This document shows, one piece after another, positions 1 through 7,857 of a DNA stretch of 64,000 nucleotides. Source of the DNA: Pelagovum pacificum (GTDB taxonomy: Bacteria; Pseudomonadota; Alphaproteobacteria; Rhodobacterales; Rhodobacteraceae); the NCBI RefSeq assembly GCF_016134045.1, contig NZ_CP065915.1, positions 1,674,001 to 1,738,000 of the forward strand. Direction: 5' to 3'. Positions within the stretch are counted from its first letter, which is position 1. Every line of letters starts with the position of its first letter. Under the pieces are notes generated by a model. It made no database searches. It saw only the letters and a list, made by a program, of their open reading frames with translations, and was not told the origin of the DNA. A program made the position numbers and the translations under genes.

Positions 1-1
1 C

Positions 2-265
2 GATGAACGCGTGCAGGAAATCCGCCGCACGCAGGATGCCAAGGAACGCGCCCTCGGCCAGACCCTGCAGGAGGGGCAGGACCAGTTCCTGCTCGCCATC
101 CGCCCGCTGCTCGGCCAGCTGATGGCGGCGCGCGGGGCTGCGGTGATCCTCGACCGGCGCGACGTCATCCTCGGTGTCGGGGCCATCGACGTCACCGCCG
201 AGGCGGTCCAGCTCATCGACTCAGAGCTCGGCACCGGCGAAGAGGCGCCAGTCGCGGAGGAGTGA
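2..265 (+). CDS. OmpH/Skp family periplasmic chaperone, C-terminal part
   Basis: The reading frame is open at the left edge and ends at TGA 263-265, so only the last 87 or so residues are present. The visible part is a charged helical stretch followed by a block ending in an Asp-rich, Glu-rich tail. A segment reading AVILDRRDVILG matches the end of the OmpH/Skp fold, in which two helices form tentacles that hold unfolded outer membrane proteins in the periplasm. The gene lies 60 bp before fabZ, as in the usual proteobacterial order bamA-skp-fabZ-lpxA. The signal peptide and N-terminal half are outside the window. The family call rests on context plus this tail, so it is good but not certain. 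Confidence 0.8.
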   Translation, partial: DERVQEIRRTQDAKERALGQTLQEGQDQFLLAIRPLLGQLMAARGAAVILDRRDVILGVGAIDVTAEAVQLIDSELGTGEEAPVAEE

Positions 266-325
266 CCCGGCTTGCCCCGCTCCCGGGGGGTTGCTAACCA
301 AGCGAACGACACTCGAGGAGCGACC

Positions 326-817
326 ATGACCGACGAAACCGCCGCCGCCGACGCAGCATCGACGCCGACCGAGGCCGACATCCTCCTGATCCAGTCGATC
401 CTGCCGCACCGCTACCCGTTCCTGCTGGTGGACCGGGTGATCGACATCGACGGCATCAAGACCGCTCGCGGGATCAAGAACGTCTCGATGAACGAGCCCC
501 ATTTCCAGGGTCACTTCCCCGGCAACCCGATCATGCCCGGCGTCACCATCGTCGAGGCGATGGCCCAGACGGCCGCCGTCATGGTCGGCACCACCATGGG
601 ACTGACTGACGGCAACCTGTCGATCTATTTCATGGGCATCGACGCCTGCAAGTTCCGCCGCAAGGTGGTGCCGGGCGATCAGCTCCTCATGGACGTCACC
701 ACGACCCGCGGCCGCCCCGGCGGCAAGGTCTGGAAGTTCAGCGCCAAGGCGACCGTCGACGGTGAGATGGCGGCCGAGGCCGAGTTCACCGCGATGATGG
801 AGCTGCCCGCCGCATGA
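326..817 (+). CDS. fabZ: 3-hydroxyacyl-[acyl-carrier-protein] dehydratase FabZ
   Basis: FabZ dehydrates 3-hydroxyacyl-ACP to trans-2-enoyl-ACP in fatty acid elongation and draws on the same hydroxyacyl-ACP pool used by LpxA. The 163-residue product has the hot-dog fold signature [11 protein letters not shown] (28-38) and the catalytic His63 in GHFPGNP with Glu77 in the following helix. ATG 326 was chosen over an upstream in-frame start at 272 because GAGGAG (314-319) sits 6 bases ahead of it. The stop overlaps the lpxA start by 4 bp (ATGA at 814). The acidic, Ala-rich first 15 residues are slightly longer than in many homologues. Confidence 0.96.
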   Translation: MTDETAAADAASTPTEADILLIQSILPHRYPFLLVDRVIDIDGIKTARGIKNVSMNEPHFQGHFPGNPIMPGVTIVEAMAQTAAVMVGTTMGLTDGNLSIYFMGIDACKFRRKVVPGDQLLMDVTTTRGRPGGKVWKFSAKATVDGEMAAEAEFTAMMELPAA

Positions 818-1599
818 GCGACATCCATCCGAGCGCGGTCATCGAGGACGGGGCGGAGATCGCCGCCGGCGTGAAGATCGGCCCCTTCTGCCATATCGGC
901 CCGAAGGTGCGGCTTGCCACCGGTGTCGTGCTGCAGAGCCATGTCGTCGTCACCGGCGCCACCGAGATCGGTGAGGACACGGAGGTCTTTCCGTTCTCCG
1001 TCCTCGGCGCGATCCCGCAGGATCTGAAGTACGGCGGCGAGGAAACGAAGCTCGTCATCGGCAAGCGCAACCGCATCCGCGAGCATGTGACGATGAACGC
1101 CGGCACCGGCCACGGCGGTGGTCAGACGACCGTCGGCGACGACGGGCTGTTCATGGCCGGGTCGCACATCGCGCACGATTGCCGGATCGGCGACCGGGTC
1201 ATCATCGTGAACCAGTCCGCCATCGCCGGGCATTGCGTGATCGAGGACGACGTGATCGTCGGCGGCCTCTGCGGCGTCCACCAGTGGGTGCGGATCGGCC
1301 ACGGCGCGATCATCGGCGCGGTCACCATGGTGACCAAGGACGTGGTGCCCTTCGGCCTCGTCCAGGGTCCGCGCGGCGTGCTCGACGGGCTGAACCTCGT
1401 CGGGCTCAAGCGCAAGGGCGTCGCCCGCGAGGACGTCACCGCGCTGCGCGCCGCCTTCCAGACGCTGAAGGACGGCGAGGGGACCTTCGCCGACCGCGCC
1501 CGCCGCCTGCAGGCGGAGACGAAATCTTCCTACGTGCAGGAGATGGTCGGCTTCGTGCTCGGCGATACCGACCGCTCCTTCCTGACACCGGGGGGCTAG
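814..1599 (+). CDS. lpxA: UDP-N-acetylglucosamine O-acyltransferase LpxA
   Basis: LpxA is the first enzyme of lipid A synthesis and moves a hydroxyacyl chain from ACP to the 3-OH of UDP-GlcNAc in the cytoplasm. The 261-residue protein starts with left-handed beta-helix hexapeptide repeats (about residues 5-165). It carries IPQDLKY (67-73) and SHIAHDC (117-123), in which His121 corresponds to the family's catalytic base, and ends in a helical domain. Length is typical. It overlaps fabZ by 4 bp and is followed after 6 bp by lpxI, so the genes look co-transcribed. The Gly-rich GHGGGQT loop after the catalytic turn is of the kind seen in alphaproteobacterial LpxA. Confidence 0.97.
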   Translation: MSDIHPSAVIEDGAEIAAGVKIGPFCHIGPKVRLATGVVLQSHVVVTGATEIGEDTEVFPFSVLGAIPQDLKYGGEETKLVIGKRNRIREHVTMNAGTGHGGGQTTVGDDGLFMAGSHIAHDCRIGDRVIIVNQSAIAGHCVIEDDVIVGGLCGVHQWVRIGHGAIIGAVTMVTKDVVPFGLVQGPRGVLDGLNLVGLKRKGVAREDVTALRAAFQTLKDGEGTFADRARRLQAETKSSYVQEMVGFVLGDTDRSFLTPGG

Positions 1600-1605
1600 G
1601 CCGGG

Positions 1606-2415
1606 ATGCTCGCACTCATAGCCGGGACGGGTGCTCTGCCGGGTCTGATCTGCGAGAGATTGCGGATCGAGGGGCAGAAACCGCTGGTCTGCGAGATGCG
1701 CGGCTTCACGCCCGACCTGCCCGAAGATCTGCCGCGCCTGCCGTTCCGGCTGGAGACGTTCGGCACGCTGCTCGCCACGCTCAAGGGTTATGGCGTCACG
1801 CGGGTCTGCATGGCCGGCGCCGTCCGCCGCCCGCCGGTAGAGCCCGACGCCATCGACGAGGCGACGCAGCCGCTGGTGCCGCGCCTGAAGGCGGCGCTGG
1901 CGCGCGGCGACGACGGCACCCTGCGCGAGTTCGTCGCGATATTCGAAGAGGCACGCATCGAAGTGGTCGGCGCGCACGAGATCGTCCCCGAGTTGCTGCC
2001 CCCCGCCGGCCTCTACGCCGGGGAGACGCTGACCTCCGGCATCCGCGCCGACGCGGAACTTGGCGAAGGCGTCGTGCGCACACTCGGCGAAGCCGACCTC
2101 GGGCAGGCCTGTGCGGTGCGCAACGGTCGCGTGCTGGCGCAGGAGGGGCCGGAGGGGACGGCGGCGATGCTCGCCTCCCTCTCGCTGTCGCCCGAACCGG
2201 GTGGCCTGCTCTTCAAGGCGCCGAAACCGGGGCAAGAGCGCCGGGTCGATCTGCCAGCCATCGGGCCCTACACCGTGACCTCCGTCGCGGAGGCGGGCCT
2301 CACCGGCATCGTGCTGGCCGCCGGCGGTGTCATGGTGATCGGTCTCGAGGAAGTGGTCCGCCGCTGCAACGAGCGCGGCATCCTCTTCTGGATCCGGGCC
2401 GCGGGCGAGTCATGA
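1606..2415 (+). CDS. lpxI: UDP-2,3-diacylglucosamine pyrophosphatase LpxI (DUF1009)
   Basis: LpxI hydrolyses UDP-2,3-diacylglucosamine to lipid X and UMP. It replaces the unrelated LpxH in alphaproteobacteria and is known from Caulobacter. The 269-residue product starts with LALIAGTGALPGLI, a typical opening for this family, and has the N-terminal Rossmann-like and C-terminal DUF1009 halves in full length. Its place between lpxA and lpxB, with a 4-bp overlap into lpxB, is the standard alphaproteobacterial arrangement and supports the assignment. No lpxH-like gene is visible in the window. Confidence 0.94.
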   Translation: MLALIAGTGALPGLICERLRIEGQKPLVCEMRGFTPDLPEDLPRLPFRLETFGTLLATLKGYGVTRVCMAGAVRRPPVEPDAIDEATQPLVPRLKAALARGDDGTLREFVAIFEEARIEVVGAHEIVPELLPPAGLYAGETLTSGIRADAELGEGVVRTLGEADLGQACAVRNGRVLAQEGPEGTAAMLASLSLSPEPGGLLFKAPKPGQERRVDLPAIGPYTVTSVAEAGLTGIVLAAGGVMVIGLEEVVRRCNERGILFWIRAAGES

Positions 2416-3554
2416 GGGTGTTCCTCGTCGCGGGGGAGCCGTCCGGCGACCGCCTCGGCGGGGCCCTGATGGAGGGGCTACGACAGCTCGTGCCCAACGT
2501 CACCTTCGACGGCATCGGCGGCTACCGCATGGAGCAGGCGGGTCTGTCCTCGCGCTTTCCGATGGAAGAGCTGTCGGTGATGGGTATCGCCGAGATCCTG
2601 CCGAAGTACTTCGACCTCAAACGCCGCATCGCCGAGACGGCACAGGCCGTCATCGACACGACGCCGGACGTGCTGATCACCATCGACAGCCCCGACTTCT
2701 CGCTGCGGGTGGCAAAGCTGGTGAAGGCAGGGTCGGACATTCGCACGGTTCACTATGTCTCGCCCACCGTCTGGGCCTGGCGACCGGGCCGGGCGAAGAA
2801 GATGGCGCGGATGATCGACCAGGTCCTCGCGCTCTTTCCATTCGAGCCACCCTACATGGAGGCGGAGGGCATCCGCTGCGACTTCGTCGGCCATCCCGTG
2901 ACGACCGAGCCAGTGGCGACCGACGCCGAGGCCGAGGCGTTCCGTGCCGCGCACGGCATCGGGGCTGCGCCGCTGGTCCTCGCGCTGCCCGGTTCCCGCA
3001 AGGGAGAGATCGAACGCCTCGCCGACCGGTTCGGAGAAACGTTGTCCCGCGTCGTTGCCGCGCGACCCGATGCACGGATCGTCCTGCCCTGTGCCGCACC
3101 GGTCGCCGCGCTGGTGCGCGAGAAGGCCGCCAGCTGGCCCGGACAACCGATCCTCATCGACCCTGCCGAGGATGGCGATGGCTGCCGGAAGCGCGCCGCG
3201 TTCCGCGCCGCCAACGTGGCGCTCGCCGCATCGGGCACCGTGTCACTGGAACTCGCGGCCGCTGCGACGCCGATGGTCATCGCCTACGACATGAGCCCGC
3301 TGTCCCGCGCCATCATCTCGCGCATGTTGCGCGTCGATACGGTGACGCTGGTGAACCTCGTCGCCGAAAGCCGGACCGTGCCCGAATTCATCGGCAAGGA
3401 CTGCGACCCCGCCCGGATCGCGCCTGCGCTGCTCGCCACGCTCGACGATCCCGGCCCCCAGCAGGAGGCCATGGCGCTGACGATGGAGCGGCTGGGGCAG
3501 GGTGGAGAGCCGCCGGGCCTTCGTGCCGCCCGCGCGGTGCTCGACGGGCTCTGA
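2412..3554 (+). CDS. lpxB: lipid-A-disaccharide synthase LpxB
   Basis: LpxB (family GT19) condenses lipid X with UDP-2,3-diacylglucosamine to form the disaccharide backbone of lipid A at the inner membrane. The 380-residue product opens with MRVFLVAGEPSGD, whose GEPSGD motif (8-13) is diagnostic, and carries the nucleotide-binding LPGSRKGEI near residue 192. The ATG at 2412 overlaps the lpxI stop (ATGA). A much longer upstream extension of this frame is only a shadow of lpxI. It is the last gene of the lipid A run: the next gene is on the opposite strand and converges with a 1-bp gap. Confidence 0.96.
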   Translation: MRVFLVAGEPSGDRLGGALMEGLRQLVPNVTFDGIGGYRMEQAGLSSRFPMEELSVMGIAEILPKYFDLKRRIAETAQAVIDTTPDVLITIDSPDFSLRVAKLVKAGSDIRTVHYVSPTVWAWRPGRAKKMARMIDQVLALFPFEPPYMEAEGIRCDFVGHPVTTEPVATDAEAEAFRAAHGIGAAPLVLALPGSRKGEIERLADRFGETLSRVVAARPDARIVLPCAAPVAALVREKAASWPGQPILIDPAEDGDGCRKRAAFRAANVALAASGTVSLELAAAATPMVIAYDMSPLSRAIISRMLRVDTVTLVNLVAESRTVPEFIGKDCDPARIAPALLATLDDPGPQQEAMALTMERLGQGGEPPGLRAARAVLDGL

Positions 3555-3555
3555 C

Positions 3556-4740
3556 CTATTCGGCCGCCGCGCTGGCGAGACCGGCTGCAAAGCGGGTCAG
3601 CCGCGCCATCGCCTCGTCCAGCCTGTCGTCGGACACCGTGAGCGCGACGCGCACATGACCCGCCGCGCAGTCGCCGAAGCTCTCGCCCGGCATGACCGCG
3701 ATCCGCTCCGCGTCGAGCAACGCCTCGGCGAACTCGAGCCCCGACAGGCCGGTCGCGCGGATGTCGAGCATCACGTACATCGCGCCGGCCATCGGCAAGG
3801 TGCGCACCAGCGTCTGCTCCGCCAGCTGCTTTGCCACGATGTGCCGCCGCCGCTCGAACGGGGCGGAGATCCGGCGCTCCAGCTCCGGCCCCGCCCGCAG
3901 CGCGAAGAGCGCAGCATCCTGGATGAAGCCGGGAATGCCGTAGGTCGTGTGCGTGGCGAGGTTGGCGATGTCGGCGATCGTCTCCGCCGGGCCGCAGACC
4001 CAGCCCACCCGGCTGCCGGTCATCGCGTGGCTCTTCGACAGCGAGCCGATCATCAGCGTGCGCTCGGCAAGGCCGGGCAGGGCGCGGGGAGAGATATGGG
4101 CGCCCTCCCAGACCTGCGTGTCGTAGACTTCGTCGGACAGGATCCACGCGTCCGCAGACGTCGCTGCCGCGCCGATCTGCTCCAGCGTCCGCCGAGGATA
4201 GACCGCGCCGGTCGGGTTGTTCGGGGAATTGACGATCAGCGCCCGCGCGCCGGTCAGGCCCTCGCTCAGCGCCTCCGCCGAGGGCATGAAGCCATCTTCG
4301 GCCCGCGTCGGGATCACGCGGGGGACGGCGGACGCGCCCCGGATCGTGCCGGGGTATGTCACGTAGTAGGGATCGATGTAGGCGACCGTCTCTCCCGGAT
4401 CGGTGACGGCGTGCAGCGCGGCGAACAGCGCGGCCTGACCGCCGGCGGTCACGAGCACCTCATGCGCGCTCGTGGCGACGCCGGTGCGCGCCGTGATCCG
4501 CTCCGCGATGGTGCGGCGCAGTTCGGGCGTGCCCTCGCCGGCGGCATAGCCCGTGTGACCGCCAAGGGCGGAAGCGTTCATCGCGGCAAGGATCGACGGG
4601 TCCGTCCGCTCGTCATGTTCGCCGATGGTCAGCTCGATCACCGGCTCGCCGGCTTCGGCCATGCGGCGGGCGCGGCGATAGACGCCCCAGCCGTCGGGGC
4701 CTCCTGCGGTGACGGAGCGGATACGAGTCGATCTCTTCAT
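3556..4740 (-). CDS. PLP-dependent class I/II aminotransferase
   Basis: This is a 394-residue fold-type I aminotransferase. Visible family marks are the substrate-arm region GYAAGEG (64-70), NSPNNPTG (171-178), SDEVY (202-206, the Asp that contacts the PLP pyridine nitrogen) and SLSKSHAMTG with the Schiff-base Lys236. C-terminal residues GHVRVALT agree with the arginine that binds the substrate carboxylate. Relatives in this branch are often annotated as aspartate or arginine-pyruvate transaminases, but nothing here fixes the substrate. It stands alone between lpxB (convergent) and soxR (same strand, 33 bp upstream), so a short soxR-aminotransferase transcript is possible. Confidence 0.9.
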   Translation of the reverse strand: MKRSTRIRSVTAGGPDGWGVYRRARRMAEAGEPVIELTIGEHDERTDPSILAAMNASALGGHTGYAAGEGTPELRRTIAERITARTGVATSAHEVLVTAGGQAALFAALHAVTDPGETVAYIDPYYVTYPGTIRGASAVPRVIPTRAEDGFMPSAEALSEGLTGARALIVNSPNNPTGAVYPRRTLEQIGAAATSADAWILSDEVYDTQVWEGAHISPRALPGLAERTLMIGSLSKSHAMTGSRVGWVCGPAETIADIANLATHTTYGIPGFIQDAALFALRAGPELERRISAPFERRRHIVAKQLAEQTLVRTLPMAGAMYVMLDIRATGLSGLEFAEALLDAERIAVMPGESFGDCAAGHVRVALTVSDDRLDEAMARLTRFAAGLASAAAE

Positions 4741-4773
4741 GGCCGTCAGAGGGACCCGAGCGTGGCGCCGCCG

Positions 4774-5235
4774 TCAATCCGCGTCGATCACGTAGCGCGG
4801 TCCTGCGCCTTTCTCTGCCGCCCGGTCGTCGGGGTTCAGAAGGGCGCACCGCTCGAGGCTCAGGCAGCCGCAGCCGATGCAACCATCGAGCTTGTCGCGC
4901 AGCCGCTCGAGTTCGCCGATGCGGGCGTCGATGCGGGCGCGGAACCCTTCTGAGATCCCGGCCCAGTCGGCCGAGGTCAGCGCCTTGTGGTCCGGGAACG
5001 GGGCGAGATGCCCCGCGATCTCCGTCAGCGAGAAGCCGAGTCGCTGCGCGACCAGTGCGAAGGACAGCCGCCGGATGTCGGCCCGCCCGTAGCGCCGGTG
5101 CCCGCCGGCGTTCCGCACCGGCTTCACGATGCCGTAGGTCTCGTAGAAGCGGATGGCGGAAACGGCGAGGCCGGTGCGCTCGGCAAGGTCGCCGATGGTC
5201 AGTCCCTGGTTCGGTCGGGCGGCGGTGGTGGCCAT
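4774..5235 (-). CDS. soxR: redox-sensitive transcriptional activator SoxR
   Basis: SoxR is a MerR-family dimer whose [2Fe-2S] cluster senses redox-cycling compounds. The 153-residue product has the MerR winged helix (about 12-80), a dimerisation helix, and the cluster motif CIGCGCLSLERC with cysteines at 119, 122, 124 and 130, the same numbering as in E. coli SoxR. Outside the enteric bacteria SoxR usually controls exporters and oxidoreductases directly, without SoxS, and no soxS-like gene is visible here. An 18-bp palindrome of soxbox type lies 13 bp ahead of the start codon (5249-5266), which suggests autoregulation. Other targets must be elsewhere, since no exporter or oxidoreductase adjoins it. 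Confidence 0.96.
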   Translation of the reverse strand: MATTAARPNQGLTIGDLAERTGLAVSAIRFYETYGIVKPVRNAGGHRRYGRADIRRLSFALVAQRLGFSLTEIAGHLAPFPDHKALTSADWAGISEGFRARIDARIGELERLRDKLDGCIGCGCLSLERCALLNPDDRAAEKGAGPRYVIDAD

Positions 5236-5248
5236 GTCGGTCGCCTTT

Positions 5249-5266
5249 CCTGAAGTTCACTTCAGG
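5249..5266 (-). promoter_or_regulatory. soxbox (SoxR operator) at the soxR start
   Basis: CCTGAAGTTCACTTCAGG is an inverted repeat of two 8-bp arms around a 2-bp centre. It closely resembles the enterobacterial soxbox, including a CCT..AAGT left arm. On the minus strand TAGACC overlaps its upstream edge, as a MerR-type -35 would. However, the stretch 19 bp further on (GGCGAC) is a poor -10, and the box ends only 13 bp before the ATG. It may work as a repressor site for soxR itself, or the transcript may have a very short leader. Confidence 0.75.
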
Positions 5267-5297
5267 TCTAGACGCCGCGCGGGCCCGCGATCAAGCC

Positions 5298-5987
5298 TCA
5301 GCCTTCGACTTGCCAGCGCCGTTCGTTCGCCTCGATCGCCGCGATGCGCTCTTCCGACTTCGGGTGGCTCAGCATCCAGGCCGGGGTGCCGCCGCCCGCG
5401 TTGCCGCTCAGTTTCTCGAGCTTGCGGAACAGCGACTTCTGCGCGTCGGTGCCGAGGCCCGACTTCATCATCAGAGCGGAGGCATAGGCGTCGGCCTCGT
5501 ACTCGTCCTTGCGCGACAGCCGCGCAGCGAGCAGCGAGGTCAGGAAGGTGGCGATCATCGCGCCGACGCCCGGGATGAACCGCCCCAACACCATCGCAAG
5601 CGCCGTGCGCAATGCGTTCTGACCGGAGAAGTCGATCATCCGCCGCCGCGCGTGACCGTGCGCGACGTGCCCGATCTCGTGCGCGATGACGCTGGCGAGC
5701 TCCTCGGCGGAGACATCGCCGGCGCGGTAGCGTTCATAGAACCCGCGCGTGATGAAGATGCGACCGTCCGGCGCCGCGAGCCCGTTGATCGGCGAAATCT
5801 CGTAGATGTGAACGCGGATCCGCTCCACATCCAGCGCTTTGGCCATCCGCTCAAGCATCCGGCGCAGGGACGGATCAGCCAGTTCGGTCGACTTCTCGTC
5901 GAGGTCCCGCTTCGTCCTCCAAACGGAAAACCTATACATCGCGATGCCATAGAGAAGCGCGAGGAGGATGGGGAGCAGTTTAAGCAT
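5298..5987 (-). CDS. M48 family (HtpX-like) membrane zinc metalloprotease
   Basis: The 229-residue protein has one N-terminal hydrophobic helix (about 2-18), then an M48 peptidase domain with the zinc motif HEIGHVAHGH (His103, Glu104, His107). The downstream EYEAD (162-166) supplies the third zinc ligand. A second hydrophobic patch (about 124-156) lies between the two motifs, as in HtpX. HtpX-type enzymes degrade misfolded membrane proteins. This one is shorter than HtpX (about 285 residues) and lacks its four clear membrane segments, so it belongs to the wider M48 group. It ends 31 bp upstream of the soxbox on the same strand, so read-through into soxR is possible. Confidence 0.88.
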   Translation of the reverse strand: MLKLLPILLALLYGIAMYRFSVWRTKRDLDEKSTELADPSLRRMLERMAKALDVERIRVHIYEISPINGLAAPDGRIFITRGFYERYRAGDVSAEELASVIAHEIGHVAHGHARRRMIDFSGQNALRTALAMVLGRFIPGVGAMIATFLTSLLAARLSRKDEYEADAYASALMMKSGLGTDAQKSLFRKLEKLSGNAGGGTPAWMLSHPKSEERIAAIEANERRWQVEG

Positions 5988-6162
5988 ATTTAAGAATATG
6001 GGGGTATGAGGGTGCGGTGAAAAGACTGTGGGACGCGGGCCACGTTAACCATTCGTTAGCCCGAAAGATGGGAACCTCCGCCGGGGCGGGCCGTTCTTCC
6101 CCCGACGGACTAGGAGAGAGAGCAAACGATCGTCCGAGTGAATTTACGTGAGGCAGAGCCCG

Positions 6163-6306
6163 ATGGATTACAAAGAAGCCGATAAAGCGGCCCTGAAGGA
6201 AGGACTTAAGAAGGCCTTCCGCGCGCCCCTTGAACAAGAGGATCGGTTTGCCGATCTGCTGCGCCGCCTTGCGAGCGCCGATGAAGATGCGCGGAACGAA
6301 GCCTGA
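6163..6306 (+). CDS. small charged hypothetical protein (47 aa)
   Basis: ATG 6163 is preceded by GAGG at 6150-6153 with 9-base spacing. The product starts MDYKEADKAALKEG and is rich in Lys, Glu, Asp and Ala. It looks like two short amphipathic helices with no cysteine or membrane segment. The frame ends at TGA 6304-6306, 3 bp before the end of the opposing small membrane protein gene. I do not recognise a family. It could be a genuine small protein or chance coding. In its favour are the Shine-Dalgarno site, the clean helical composition and the lack of any competing gene on this stretch. Confidence 0.5.
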   Translation: MDYKEADKAALKEGLKKAFRAPLEQEDRFADLLRRLASADEDARNEA

Positions 6307-6309
6307 CGC

Positions 6310-6480
6310 TCAGATCGAGCTTCGGATCAGGAACACCATCACGAACAGGCCGATCAACCCGCCGATCAGACCCCAGACTGCGCCCCATTGCAGGATATCG
6401 GCGGTCTTGCCCTTGAGCTGACGCGCCCGGATCGCACCGGCAATAGCACCGAGAAGCAGGCCGATGAGCGGAATGAGCAT
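6310..6480 (-). CDS. small two-helix membrane protein (56 aa)
   Basis: On the minus strand ATG 6480 follows GAGG with 6-base spacing. The 56-residue product starts MLIPLIGLLLGAIAGAIRARQ, followed by a basic loop (RQLKGKTAD). A Trp/Gly-rich second hydrophobic helix then runs to about residue 52. Small proteins of this layout, an RAR/RRR loop followed by a DILQWGA-like stretch, occur in many Rhodobacterales and are sometimes labelled apolipoprotein acyltransferase by mistake. I infer an inner membrane location and cannot assign a function. The gene follows the DUF2927 lipoprotein on the same strand after 21 bp, so it may be the last gene of that transcript. Confidence 0.72.
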   Translation of the reverse strand: MLIPLIGLLLGAIAGAIRARQLKGKTADILQWGAVWGLIGGLIGLFVMVFLIRSSI

Positions 6481-6501
6481 GGGGAGCCTCGGAGGTTGGG
6501 A

Positions 6502-7857
6502 TCAGAGGTTGGTATCTGGCCGCAGTCCCGAAACCTCACGCTGGCGCGCACGGACCAAGGCGTCTGACCCGAAGCCGTAACGCGCCCATGCAAGGCTGTC
6601 CATACGCGCGTTCTGTGCCTCCGCGTAACGTCCGAGAATATCCATCGCCTCCGCCTTGAACATCAGCAGCGTCGCGAGCAGCGCGGCGTTTTCGTGCTGC
6701 GTGGCCACGGGGATCGCCGGCTCGACCGCGGCGAGAACCCCCTGCGCATCCCCCGCAGACAGGGCGAAGGCCGCCAGTTGCACGGCGACGTGCGCCCGGT
6801 GGATCGCCATGACCGGAGAGGCGGCATAGGCCGCGTCGGCGGACCGGAAGGCGGCCAGCGCCGTCGGCGGGTCGATCCCCACCATCAGGCGGCCGTAGGC
6901 GTAGTTCGCGAAGCCGAGCCGCGCACCGCGCCAGCCGAACGCGCCGCTCAGACGGACCGCGTTCGCGGCGGCGCTTCTGCGCTGCGCTGCTGCGTTGCCG
7001 CTGCCGAGCGCCAGTTCGATGTTGGAAATCCAGTCGCGGCTCGTGCCGCTTTCGCCATGGGCCCGCGCGGATTGTCCGCCGGGGTTGAGGCGGGCGAGCA
7101 GGGCGGGCAGGCGGCTTGCGGCCTCGGCCCGGCTCATGCCGTTGCGCAGTTCCGGCGCGTAGTAGGCCCGCAGGATCAGCATGTCGAAGCCGGTCAGAAC
7201 CGCGTGGATGTTGTCGTCGTTGAAGACCGAATCCGGCAGCCGGTAGAGGTCGTTCAGTGGTCCGATCGCCTGCGCCAGTTCCTCGTGGAGGCAGTCCCGG
7301 ATTTCCTGCGGCGCCGCGTCGGATGGGACGAAGATCGCCGCCCGGTCACGCCTCGTCAGCGTCGTCCAGTCGACCTGCGAGGTGCGGCGCGCGACCTGAA
7401 ACTCCTGCCAGGACGAGACGCGCGGCACCACGAAACAGGCGGCACGTGGCACGGCGCGCTGGAGCGTCGCCGAGGGCACGGCCTCCACCGTGATCGACGC
7501 GTTGCTCGCGTTGGTGAGCGCGATCTCGATCCCCGCCTCGTTCCGCAGCCGTGCGAGAAGCGATTGCAGGTCCTGCACGGTGGATTGCCGTGCCGGCCCC
7601 GCGATGCGCACGCTGATCGGCCCCTGGAACCGGGTCATGATCGGCAGGTTGCGACCGCTTTCCATGCGGAACGACAGGTCCAGGAAATCCTGTGCGATCT
7701 CGGCATTCGAGCGCGTCGGCCGGGAGCTGCCGCTCGTGCTGAAGGTCCGCATCGGGGGCAGTGTGCTCTCGGGGCTGAGCGCACGGTCCGGCGGCGGGGC
7801 GTAAGCCGGCGCACAGGACGTCAGAAGAAGGATGGCGAGGGCGGCGAGCCGGTTCAT
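6502..7857 (-). CDS. DUF2927 family lipoprotein
   Basis: The 451-residue product starts MNRLAALAILLLTSC, a lipoprotein signal peptide with the lipobox Cys at residue 15, so it should be anchored in a membrane and face the periplasm. The central region (about 60-270) fits the DUF2927 pattern found in Rhodobacterales, including a CLHEELAQAIGPLND stretch reminiscent of an inactive metallopeptidase helix. The C-terminal 150 residues are Ala-rich helices of TPR type. The function is unknown. Its start overlaps the stop of the upstream acetyltransferase by 4 bp (TCAT as read on the + strand). An upstream extension of the frame is a shadow of that gene. Confidence 0.8.
   Translation of the reverse strand: MNRLAALAILLLTSCAPAYAPPPDRALSPESTLPPMRTFSTSGSSRPTRSNAEIAQDFLDLSFRMESGRNLPIMTRFQGPISVRIAGPARQSTVQDLQSLLARLRNEAGIEIALTNASNASITVEAVPSATLQRAVPRAACFVVPRVSSWQEFQVARRTSQVDWTTLTRRDRAAIFVPSDAAPQEIRDCLHEELAQAIGPLNDLYRLPDSVFNDDNIHAVLTGFDMLILRAYYAPELRNGMSRAEAASRLPALLARLNPGGQSARAHGESGTSRDWISNIELALGSGNAAAQRRSAAANAVRLSGAFGWRGARLGFANYAYGRLMVGIDPPTALAAFRSADAAYAASPVMAIHRAHVAVQLAAFALSAGDAQGVLAAVEPAIPVATQHENAALLATLLMFKAEAMDILGRYAEAQNARMDSLAWARYGFGSDALVRARQREVSGLRPDTNL

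Noticed and set aside
679..2235. 518-codon minus-strand frame across fabZ, lpxA and lpxI
   Set aside because: Shadow of three confident genes in GC-rich DNA; Arg/His/Asp-rich composition and no domain.
1179..2411. Long plus-strand frame reading into lpxB from far upstream
   Set aside because: The part before 2412 is Arg-rich shadow of lpxA and lpxI; only the segment from ATG 2412 has LpxB homology.
5980..6237. 85-codon minus-strand frame overlapping the M48 start region
   Set aside because: It overlaps the peptidase start and the small plus-strand ORF, with no ribosome-binding site or domain.
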